Part shown: in pieces, positions 1 to 6,267 of the stretch | Layout of the letters: every line of letters starts with the position of its first letter | Numbering within the stretch: the first letter of the stretch is position 1 | From: Pseudomonas peradeniyensis | GTDB lineage: Bacteria; Pseudomonadota; Gammaproteobacteria; Pseudomonadales; Pseudomonadaceae | Direction of reading: 5' to 3' | NCBI RefSeq assembly: GCF_014268935.2 | Contig: NZ_JABWRJ020000001.1 | Coordinates: 2,101,015 to 2,165,014, forward strand | DNA: 64,000 nt | The notes under the pieces: generated by a model | Databases searched by the model: none | What the model saw: only the letters and a program-made list of their open reading frames with translations | Told to the model about the DNA's origin: nothing | Program-made: the position numbers and the translations under genes

Positions 1-270
1 ACAGTCATGATTGACCGGTTGGAACGAATCCTGAAAGGGACGTTGAAAATTTCTGATACGGATAAACGTTTTTATACTCATGAGCTCAGGGAGCTGGAGC
101 GCTATAGGGCACTGGGTGTTAAAGATGGCGAGCGTCCTGACAATCTGGCTGAGGTTTGGAATAATACTCATACGGCAACACTGGAAGATTACAAAATTAA
201 TGAAAGGACACAACCTCTCTATACCGCAGAGGCTGAAGAGGCATATTTCAAGGGGGCTGGAGGTCAGTAA
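1..270 (+). CDS. C-terminal end of a polymorphic toxin (partial, open at left edge)
   Basis: The reading frame is open from base 1 (codons ACA GTC precede the first ATG at 7), so this is probably the tail of a longer protein that starts outside the window. The visible 89 residues carry HELRELERYRALG and WNNTHTATLEDY, a pattern I associate with C-terminal toxin domains of Rhs, CdiA or pyocin-like proteins of Pseudomonas; the conserved His, Glu and Trp-Asn residues could be catalytic, but I cannot name the nuclease family. The stop codon TAATG overlaps the start of the next gene, the usual toxin-immunity arrangement. A+T-rich codon use differs from the tailocin downstream, suggesting transfer. 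Alternatively it is an intact 87-aa protein starting at 7, which I think less likely because no ribosome site is visible upstream. Confidence 0.55.
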   Translation, partial: TVMIDRLERILKGTLKISDTDKRFYTHELRELERYRALGVKDGERPDNLAEVWNNTHTATLEDYKINERTQPLYTAEAEEAYFKGAGGQ

Positions 271-533
271 TGTTGGATTTTGAAAGTATTGTTAAAAATG
301 AAAGTGTAGAAGATGTTTTATTGTACTTCTCGCTGAGAACTCCTTACCCTGCTATCGATCGGATGTATGTCAAATATCACTTTGACGTTGTCGCGAGTGG
401 TGAGTTGATAAGCACGTACCAACGGCTGGTGCGTGAGGGCAAGCTGCGTGAGCACGGGCAGGCGTTGCCTGAAAAAGGTCCACACTGGAGAGCGCCTGAT
501 TTTATTCTTCAAAAGAAATACGGGCTTAAGTAG
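270..533 (+). CDS. putative immunity protein for the upstream toxin
   Basis: An 87-aa acidic-to-neutral soluble protein with no signal peptide or membrane segment. Its ATG overlaps the stop of the toxin-like frame by one base (TAATG), implying translational coupling. I do not recognise the family with certainty; the call rests on size, overlap, A+T-rich composition and the toxin-like neighbour. It would be expected to bind and neutralise the toxin tail in the cytoplasm. The sequence after its stop (534-732) is non-coding as far as I can see. Confidence 0.5.
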   Translation: MLDFESIVKNESVEDVLLYFSLRTPYPAIDRMYVKYHFDVVASGELISTYQRLVREGKLREHGQALPEKGPHWRAPDFILQKKYGLK

Positions 534-732
534 CTGATGCGCTACGGGGTCTAGATGAGTGCAATCGTATAGCCTCAGTATTTTATTGAGCCACAGAACA
601 TGATGATGGCAAGTAGCGCGCTAGCTGTCGTGCTACCTGGCATGGATTCTTTTGCGCCTCGTCACGTTGCAAGCGTGGGTGCTCGGCATCGTATCCGACC
701 GATTCAGCTGAGCAGGCTGTTCGTGCTGGGCG

Positions 733-936
733 TCAGACCGGGTGGCCAAACAGTTGGTTGAGGAGGATCAGTTCCAGAACGACGACCAACACACAGATCA
801 TCACGAAACCTCGGCTAAAGACTCGCTGTGGCCGTTCGCGTGAAGGCCATTCCTGGAAGTTCAGGGCAGCCATCAAGGCAATGCACAATCCGAGATACAA
901 ATAGGTGGGCCAGCGGCGCCGAGGCGAAAGGTCCAT
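733..936 (-). CDS. small two-helix membrane protein, function unknown
   Basis: 67 codons reading leftwards from the ATG at 936. The product has a basic N-terminus (MDLSPRRRWP), a first hydrophobic helix (about residues 11-25), a short polar loop and a second strongly hydrophobic helix (about 44-62). An AAGGA stretch lies about 11 bases upstream of the ATG. The frame continues upstream as an unlikely extension, so the short form is preferred. It is divergent from the tailocin repressor and shares the 937-1050 intergenic space with it, so it could respond to the same operator. No family recognised; it could conceivably be a small accessory lysis or envelope protein, which is only a guess. Confidence 0.45.
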   Translation of the reverse strand: MDLSPRRRWPTYLYLGLCIALMAALNFQEWPSRERPQRVFSRGFVMICVLVVVLELILLNQLFGHPV

Positions 937-1043
937 GCCGTTTTGCGATCCTTGGTGAGAAAAGGGCGACGATAGCAATGGCCTGGGAGAGGGGACAACC
1001 GGTCTTTTCCTATTGCCTGGCCATTGCATTTCCGCTTTCGCGG

Positions 1044-1065
1044 TTGCATTATGCGCATTATGCAA
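1044..1065. promoter_or_regulatory. near-perfect palindromic operator over the repressor start
   Basis: TTGCAT-T-ATGCGCAT-T-ATGCAA is a 22-bp dyad broken only at two symmetric T/A positions. It covers the ATG at 1051 and the ATG at 1060 of the repressor gene, so bound repressor would block its own expression. Its TGCAT half-sites recur at the tailocin promoter (1881-1954). Assignment to the adjacent repressor is inference. Confidence 0.65.
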
Positions 1066-1797
1066 AAACGCAACGTAGCCTCCGTACTCAGAGAACTGCT
1101 CGCCCGCCACGGCCTGTCCCCCACAGAGCTGCATCGGCGCACGGGCGTGCCTCAATCCACCCTGTCGCGGATCCTCAGCGAGAAGATCGTCGATCCTTCG
1201 GACAAGCACGTCTCGAAGATCGCCGAGTACTTCGGCGTGAGCACCGACCAGTTGCGCGGCCGTGTCGAACTGGGCGAGTCCCGTGACGCGGCCCCGCTCG
1301 CCCAGGGCCATGCGGCCCTGAGCGATATCAGCCTGTGGGACGATGAAACCCCCGTCGAGGACGACGAGGTGTCCGTTCCTTTTCTTCGTGAGGTCGAGTT
1401 GGCAGCAGGATCAGGAAGATTCGTCATCGAGGAAAGCGAGAACGCTCGCTTGCGCTTCGGCAAACGCAGCCTGCGCCACAATGGCGTGCAGTTCGACAAC
1501 GCCAAGTGCGTGACGGTACGCGGCAACAGCATGCTGCCGGTGCTGCGCGATGGCGCCACGGTCGGGGTCAATACCGGTAAAAGCACCATCGGCGACATCA
1601 TCGACGGTGACCTTTATGCCATCAATCACAATGGCCAGCTGCGGGTGAAACAGGTGTACCGCCTGCCTACCGGGATTCGCCTGCGCAGCTTCAACCGCGA
1701 CGAGCACCCCGACGAGGACTACAGCTTCCAGCAGATGCAGGAAGAACAGATCAGCCTTCTTGGCCACGTCTTCTGGTGGGGCATGTACGCCCGTTGA
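1051..1797 (+). CDS. prtR: LexA-like S24 self-cleaving repressor of the tailocin (PrtR-type)
   Basis: Numbered from the ATG at 1051 (248 aa). An N-terminal XRE/Cro-type helix-turn-helix (about residues 8-65, with the recognition region around PQSTLSRI) is followed by a linker, then a peptidase S24 domain. The cleavage dipeptide is in LAAGSG (Ala119-Gly120), the catalytic Ser is in RGNSM (Ser160) and the Lys in RVKQV (Lys200). By analogy with PrtR of P. aeruginosa, RecA filaments would trigger self-cleavage and release tailocin expression. No prtN-like activator gene is visible between this gene and the holin, so direct repression is likely. Start choice is uncertain: TTG 1024, ATG 1051 and ATG 1060 all lack a clear Shine-Dalgarno, and the last two lie inside the operator. 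Confidence 0.9.
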   Translation: MRIMQKRNVASVLRELLARHGLSPTELHRRTGVPQSTLSRILSEKIVDPSDKHVSKIAEYFGVSTDQLRGRVELGESRDAAPLAQGHAALSDISLWDDETPVEDDEVSVPFLREVELAAGSGRFVIEESENARLRFGKRSLRHNGVQFDNAKCVTVRGNSMLPVLRDGATVGVNTGKSTIGDIIDGDLYAINHNGQLRVKQVYRLPTGIRLRSFNRDEHPDEDYSFQQMQEEQISLLGHVFWWGMYAR

Positions 1798-1812
1798 TCC
1801 CCAGCCCTCGAT

Positions 1813-1838
1813 AAAAACCCGCCTCGGCGGGTTTTTTT
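1813..1838 (+). terminator. intrinsic terminator of the repressor gene
   Basis: AAAAACCCGCC / GGCGGGTTTTTTT hairpin with a two-base loop, 15 bases after the repressor stop codon. The A-tract makes it potentially bidirectional. It separates repressor transcription from the tailocin operon. Confidence 0.9.
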
Positions 1839-1880
1839 CGCCCTCAGAAACCCCCTACACCCACGTCAGATCAGGCCTCC

Positions 1881-1954
1881 ATGCATAGGAGCAAGAGCTG
1901 ATGCATAAATTTTTGAATTTGTGCATTGACTGCATATGCATGAATGCATAAAAT
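1881..1954 (+). promoter_or_regulatory. tailocin operon promoter with multiple repressor half-sites
   Basis: TTGACT (1926-1931) and TAAAAT (1949-1954) are separated by exactly 17 bp. TGCAT/ATGCAT motifs lie at 1881, 1901, 1922, 1931, 1936 and 1944, including the palindrome TGCATATGCA (1931-1940) and ATGCAT-GA-ATGCAT (1936-1949) inside the spacer. The same half-site builds the repressor operator at 1044-1065, so repressor binding here would occlude RNA polymerase. Confidence 0.7.
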
Positions 1955-2164
1955 GTATCCCAAGCCGGACGCAAACCGGTTGAGATACAGGCAGCGATGA
2001 ACAGGCCTCGACTGTTCAGAGGGTTGGCAACTGGCCCGGGTGTGCAGCGTAAAGCACCACGATCAGTTATCCGGCGGGCAGGCGGCCGCGGTCGGAGTCA
2101 CTAATTTGAAGCGCAACCGCACGGCGTCACCAGTCGTGGCCGGCGGTTACACCGCGCATTACTG

Positions 2165-2188
2165 AAAAGCCTGCGGAGCGGGCTTTTT
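2165..2188 (+). terminator. intrinsic terminator in the tailocin leader, before the holin gene
   Basis: A 10-bp stem (AAAAGCCUGC against GCGGGCUUUU, one G-U pair) with loop GGA and a run of five T. It lies about 210 bp after the TAAAAT promoter element and about 70 bp before the holin GTG, so most transcripts should end here unless read-through is regulated. The rest of 1798-2258 holds the promoter and an untranslated leader of about 300 bases; no gene seen. Confidence 0.7.
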
Positions 2189-2258
2189 GGAATGCCGAGT
2201 CAAGCCAATCACGATCCGCCGGCCTGTCGCCGGCGGGCAACACACAGGAGACAGGAAC

Positions 2259-2606
2259 GTGACGAACGAGCAACAGACGTTGCTGGAGATGCCGCTCTGG
2301 CTGGTGATCCTCCTGGCATTGCTGGGCGGACTTTCCGGCGAGATGTGGCGCGCCGACAAGGCCGGTGCCCGCGGCTGGGGGCTGCTCAGGCGGCTGGCGC
2401 TGCGCTCCGGGGCCTGCATGGTCTGCGGGGTGTCGACGGTCATGCTGCTGTACGCCAGCGGCATGTCGATCTGGAGTGCCAGCGCCTTCGGCTGCCTTAC
2501 CGCCATGGCCGGCGCCGACGTGGCCATCGGCCTTTACGAGCGCTGGGCCGCTCGGCGACTGGGATTGGGCGAGCAGCCAGCAACTGTGCGCCAGGACGAA
2601 GAATGA
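2259..2606 (+). CDS. phage holin
   Basis: 115 aa from a GTG at 2259, preceded by AGGAG at 2246-2250. Hydrophobic helices are visible at about residues 11-24 (LVILLALLGGL), 48-66 (ACMVCGVSTVMLLYASG) and 70-90, with a charged C-terminus, as in small multi-span holins. Holins oligomerise in the inner membrane and let the endolysin reach the peptidoglycan. First gene of the tailocin structural operon, far from the endolysin at 16838, as is common in Pseudomonas tailocins. The frame extends upstream of the GTG but that part is the untranslated leader. Confidence 0.85.
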   Translation: MTNEQQTLLEMPLWLVILLALLGGLSGEMWRADKAGARGWGLLRRLALRSGACMVCGVSTVMLLYASGMSIWSASAFGCLTAMAGADVAIGLYERWAARRLGLGEQPATVRQDEE

Positions 2607-2631
2607 ACGTGGCAACAAGGAAGATAGGCGG

Positions 2632-2820
2632 ATGTTCAACGATTTTCGCTGCGGTAAATGCAACCGCTTGCTGGCCCGCATCGGCGGGTCGGCGCTGGTC
2701 CAGATCAAGTGCTCGCGTTGCGCGACCTTGAACCACATGAAGGCCACGGGCCTCGACAACGTGCCGACGAGCGATCAGGACGGGCCGCAGGGCCCGGCTC
2801 CCGTTCAATCGATCCGGTAG
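2632..2820 (+). CDS. Com-family zinc-finger protein (Mu Com-like)
   Basis: 62 aa. A zinc-ribbon of two CxxC pairs, RCGKC near residue 6 and KCSRC near residue 25, spaced as in phage Mu Com, the RNA-binding activator of mom translation. No mom-like DNA modification gene follows; the next gene is a tail gene. In tailocins Com-like proteins are recurrent but their role is not established, so translational control of a neighbouring message is only a suggestion. An ATG at 2603 in the other frame overlaps the holin stop but leads nowhere. The Shine-Dalgarno is weak (AGGCGG just before the ATG). Confidence 0.75.
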   Translation: MFNDFRCGKCNRLLARIGGSALVQIKCSRCATLNHMKATGLDNVPTSDQDGPQGPAPVQSIR

Positions 2821-2866
2821 GAGAGGCCCTCATGACAGGTCGTACCCGCATTCAAGGAGCACAATC

Positions 2867-3364
2867 ATGAGCGAATTGGCCCAGTTGTACGCGGCCGTCA
2901 CCTCCACCCTGCGGGCGGCGTTGCCGGCCTTCGCCACGGTCGCCACGGAGGGCGACGCCACGCTCGAGCCAGCCCTGCCGGCCTTGGTGCATGGCGTGTT
3001 GCGCATGCGCGGCGACGAGGCGCTGCGTGACGGTCGCTCATTGCTGATGGCGACCTTCGAGGCCCGCGTCACCGCCCAGGGCACCCCCGCGCAGGCACGA
3101 ACGCAGGCCGGCGTGCTGGCGGCGCAGCTGATCGATGTGCTGCGCCAGCAGTCCTGGGGGCTTGATTACGTCGAGGGCGCACGGGACATCCTCGCCGAGG
3201 CCGAGGGCACCACCTGGCGGGTGCAATGGGAACAACCGGTCCTGCTGGGGAATGTCCATTGGCCCTGGCCCGACCAGCCGCCGGGCAGCCTGATGCTGGG
3301 CTTCGCCCCGGACACCGGGCCAGGCAACCAGGACAAGTACCTGTCACCGGAGGACCTGGCATGA
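2867..3364 (+). CDS. probable tail terminator/completion protein
   Basis: 165 aa soluble protein between the Com-like gene and the baseplate spike gene, the position held in P2 by tail completion genes R and S. It begins with an amphipathic helix ([17 protein letters not shown]), then a region consistent with a mixed alpha/beta fold, and ends in a proline- and glycine-rich tail. No clear sequence motif identifies it; the role is inferred from position and size. It ends with an ATGA overlap with the spike gene, indicating coupled translation. Confidence 0.55.
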   Translation: MSELAQLYAAVTSTLRAALPAFATVATEGDATLEPALPALVHGVLRMRGDEALRDGRSLLMATFEARVTAQGTPAQARTQAGVLAAQLIDVLRQQSWGLDYVEGARDILAEAEGTTWRVQWEQPVLLGNVHWPWPDQPPGSLMLGFAPDTGPGNQDKYLSPEDLA

Positions 3365-3921
3365 GCTACGCCAGTGCCATGCACGATCGCATGCTGGCCA
3401 GCCTGGTGATCCCCTGCCGGGTGGTAGCGGTGGACCTGGCCGCGGCCCGGGTGCGGGTGTCCGACGGCGGCGGCTGGACCAGCGCCTGGGTGCGCTGGCA
3501 TGCCCAGGCGGCCGGCAAGGCCCGCCACTGGCGGGTGCCGAGCCTGGACGAGCAGGGCGTGCTGATCAGCCCCAGCGGCGAGCCGGCCCTGGGCACCTTC
3601 GTTCCGGGGTTGTACGGCAATGCCGGGACGGCGCCGGACAACCGCGACCATGTCGAGGTCTGGCGCTTCGACGATGGCGGCTCGCTGGCCTACGACTGGC
3701 AGGCCAGACGCTATGACATCCAGCTGCCCAGCGGCCAGGCCACGGTCAAGGTCGGCGCCAGCACCCTGGTGGTCAGCGACAACGCCATCACCCTCGACGC
3801 CGCATCGATCACACTGACCGGCAAAGTTGCCATCAACGGTCCGCTGACGGTCAGCGGCGATATCAACGGCGGTGGCCGGATCATTGATACGGCGGGAAAC
3901 ACCGCCAACCACAAACATTGA
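3361..3921 (+). CDS. V: baseplate assembly protein V (tail spike)
   Basis: 186 aa. An N-terminal OB-fold-like part (about residues 15-95; [18 protein letters not shown]) is followed by repeated beta-strand segments typical of the trimeric spike helix ([20 protein letters not shown] and [10 protein letters not shown]). It ends in NHKH: an HxH motif at the tip is known to bind an iron ion across the trimer in P2/phi92-type spikes. The spike punctures the outer membrane of the target when the sheath contracts. Start at the ATG overlapping the previous stop. Confidence 0.93.
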   Translation: MSYASAMHDRMLASLVIPCRVVAVDLAAARVRVSDGGGWTSAWVRWHAQAAGKARHWRVPSLDEQGVLISPSGEPALGTFVPGLYGNAGTAPDNRDHVEVWRFDDGGSLAYDWQARRYDIQLPSGQATVKVGASTLVVSDNAITLDAASITLTGKVAINGPLTVSGDINGGGRIIDTAGNTANHKH

Positions 3922-4013
3922 ACTACGGCCTTGAGCCCAGCAAGATCGCCATTGAGCGACATGAACGCGGCGTGTGCCGCGACCCATCATTTCGACTCAA
4001 AAGGTAAAGCAAC

Positions 4014-4346
4014 ATGGAAGCAGTAAAAGTAGGCAAGCATTTCTTCAACGCCCACCCAACCGCCGTCAGCCAGGTCTTCAGCGCCGCGGATAACAAGGAT
4101 GGCGTGTACCTGCGCACCGCCACCCTGTGCACCGGCGGCGGCATCCTCAACCTGTACACCGGCCCGAAGGCGCCGGCCTACCTCGGTGACATGAGCGTCC
4201 ACGCGATCATGGGCGGGATCAACGGCGGCATCGATTCGCAGTACACCCTGCCTTATCAGCTGTTCATCCCGGCGGGTTACGGCCTGTGGACCGTCGCCAA
4301 CAACGCCACGGCGGCCGTCGCCCTGACCTACGACTTCGTCTCCTGA
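4014..4346 (+). CDS. tailocin-encoded protein of unknown function between V and W
   Basis: 110 aa, no membrane segment, rich in Gly, Ala and aromatic residues and predicted mostly beta (GGILNLYTGPKAPAYLG; YQLFIPAGYGLWTV). P2 has no counterpart at this site. Position directly after the spike and before the baseplate wedge genes suggests a small baseplate or spike-associated structural protein, but I do not recognise the family. It is separated from V by 92 bp and from W by about 100 bp holding a hairpin (TGCCCGG/CCGGGCA, about 4355-4373). Confidence 0.6.
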   Translation: MEAVKVGKHFFNAHPTAVSQVFSAADNKDGVYLRTATLCTGGGILNLYTGPKAPAYLGDMSVHAIMGGINGGIDSQYTLPYQLFIPAGYGLWTVANNATAAVALTYDFVS

Positions 4347-4449
4347 AACGGCTGCCCGGCTTGTCCGGGCAACCCTTTCCTGCCTGCCAGGTGATAACCA
4401 TGCGCTATCCGAACAGGCTACCTGGAGCCTCAATTCCAGGAGGTGCCCC

Positions 4450-4776
4450 ATGATCGGTATGGACCGCCGCACCGGCCAGCCCCTGTCGGGCGTGGCCCAC
4501 CTGCGTCAATCCATCGAGGACATCCTCACCACGCCGCTGGGCAGCCGGCGCATGCGCCCGGAGTACGGCAGCCAGCTGCGCCGCTACGTCGACCTGCCGG
4601 TCAACGAAGGCTGGAAGAGTGCGGTGCAGGCCGAGGTGGCCCGAGCCCTGGGGCGTTGGGAGCCGCGGCTGAAGCTGGAGCGGGTCAAGGTCGTCGCCGT
4701 ACTTGATGGCCAGGTCAGCCTGGCCCTGAGCGGTCGTTACCTGGGGGATGACGCCCTGGTGGAGGTGACTGTATGA
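4450..4776 (+). CDS. W: baseplate assembly protein W (GPW/gp25 family)
   Basis: 108 aa. The signature MIGMDRRTGQPLSG, LRQSIEDILTTPLGSRRM and RPEYGS is diagnostic for the gp25-like lysozyme-fold family that starts sheath polymerisation at the baseplate. A strong CCAGGAGGTG precedes the ATG. The stop overlaps the J start by four bases. Confidence 0.95.
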   Translation: MIGMDRRTGQPLSGVAHLRQSIEDILTTPLGSRRMRPEYGSQLRRYVDLPVNEGWKSAVQAEVARALGRWEPRLKLERVKVVAVLDGQVSLALSGRYLGDDALVEVTV

Positions 4777-5654
4777 GCCAGGTCGACCTATCGAAACTGC
4801 CTGCCCCGCAATTGCTTGAGGACCTCGATTTCGAGGCGTTGTACCAGGAAGACCTGGCCAGCTTCCGCTCCCAGCTGGGCGACGGCTGGACCGCCAACCT
4901 GGAAAGCGACCCGGTGACCAAGCTGCTCGAAGTCGGTGCCTACCGCAAGCTGCTCAACCGGGCACGGGTCAATGACGCGGCCAAGGCGCTGTTGCTGGCC
5001 TATGCACAAGGCAGCGATCTCGACCAGCTGGCGGCCAACGTCAGCCTGCAACGCCTGGTGATCCAGGCCGCGGACCCAAGCACGATTCCACCGACCGAGG
5101 CGGTGCTCGAGTCCGACGACGCCCTGCGCGAACGGGTGCAACTGGTCTACGAAGGCCTGACCACCGCCGGCCCGCGCAACAGCTACATCCTCCATGCCCG
5201 CAACGCTTCGGGGCGGGTCGCCGACGCGACCGCCGAGAGTCCGTCGCCGGCGGTGGTGGATGTCACTGTGCTGAGCCTGGACAGCGACGGTGTGGCCAGC
5301 CCCGAGCTGCTGGCGCAGGTAAACGCCTACCTCAACGACGACGATATTCGCCCGGTCGCCGACCGGGTCAATGTGCGCAGCGCCGAGGTGTTGCCGTACC
5401 GCGTCGAGGCGGTGCTGCACATGGCCGACAATGGCCCGGAGTTCGAGGCGATCCTCAGCGAGTGCCGGCGTCGCCTCCAGGCCTGGGTCAATCCGCGTCG
5501 ACGCCTTGGCGTCGAGGTCGCCCGCTCCGGGATCGACGCGCAGTTGCACATCGATGGCGTGAGCCGTGTCGAGCTGGTCGGCTGGAGCGACATTCGCCCG
5601 AGCAAGGCCCAGGCGGCCTGGTGCACCTGCATCGAACTGCGGCGGGGGGGCTGA
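4773..5654 (+). CDS. J: baseplate assembly protein J
   Basis: 293 aa with the J/gp47 layout: N-terminal SQVDLSKLPAPQLLEDLDFE, central LDQLAANVSLQRLV and ESDDALRERVQLVYEGLTTA, where conserved RxR residues precede the Gly-Pro-Asn segment (AGPRNSYILHARN). Forms the inner wedge of the baseplate with W and I. Overlaps W by four bases and is followed within two bases by I. Confidence 0.95.
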   Translation: MSQVDLSKLPAPQLLEDLDFEALYQEDLASFRSQLGDGWTANLESDPVTKLLEVGAYRKLLNRARVNDAAKALLLAYAQGSDLDQLAANVSLQRLVIQAADPSTIPPTEAVLESDDALRERVQLVYEGLTTAGPRNSYILHARNASGRVADATAESPSPAVVDVTVLSLDSDGVASPELLAQVNAYLNDDDIRPVADRVNVRSAEVLPYRVEAVLHMADNGPEFEAILSECRRRLQAWVNPRRRLGVEVARSGIDAQLHIDGVSRVELVGWSDIRPSKAQAAWCTCIELRRGG

Positions 5655-5655
5655 C

Positions 5656-6267
5656 ATGCAGAGTCTTCTGCCGCTCAACCGCACGCCGCTGGAACGGGCC
5701 ATCGAGGTGGCGGCCGACGAGGACCTCAAGGTCACGTTGCGCAGCCTCTACAACCCCGACACTTGCCCGGCGCACCTGCTTTACCAGCTGGCCTGGGCCT
5801 GGTCGGTGGACCGCTGGGACGACAACTGGAGCGAGGCGATCAAGCGTTCGGTGATCCGCTCGGCGTTCTTCGTCCACGCCCACAAGGGCACCCTCGGCGC
5901 CCTCCGGCGAGTGGTCGAGCCGTTCGGCTACCTGATCGAGGTGCAGGAATGGTGGCAGAGCCAGCCTGCCGGCGTGCCGGGGACCTTTGCCCTGAAGGTC
6001 GGGGTGGCGGACAGCGGCATCGACGAACAGACCTACCAGGAGCTTACCCGCCTGATCGAGGACGCCAAGCCGGTAAGCCGGCATCTGGTTGGCCTCGACA
6101 TCAGCCTGGAAAGCCTCATCCCTGCGTATCAGGCTGTCGCTCTCTATGAGGGTGAACTGCTGGAGGTGCATCCCTGGCAGGCATCGGACATCGATGTGCA
6201 TGTGGGCGCCTACAACCTGGTAAACGACCAAACTCTGGACATACTGGACATCTACCTCAATGGCTAA
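5656..6267 (+). CDS. I: phage tail protein I (baseplate wedge)
   Basis: 203 aa. Starts MQSLLPLNRTPLERAIEVA and contains CPAHLLYQLAWAWSVDRWD and HAHKGTLGALRRVVEPFGY, all hallmarks of P2 gpI. It links the baseplate wedge to the tail fibres. Its last bases overlap the fibre start by eight. The frame runs open further upstream inside J, but the ATG two bases after the J stop is preferred. Confidence 0.95.
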   Translation: MQSLLPLNRTPLERAIEVAADEDLKVTLRSLYNPDTCPAHLLYQLAWAWSVDRWDDNWSEAIKRSVIRSAFFVHAHKGTLGALRRVVEPFGYLIEVQEWWQSQPAGVPGTFALKVGVADSGIDEQTYQELTRLIEDAKPVSRHLVGLDISLESLIPAYQAVALYEGELLEVHPWQASDIDVHVGAYNLVNDQTLDILDIYLNG

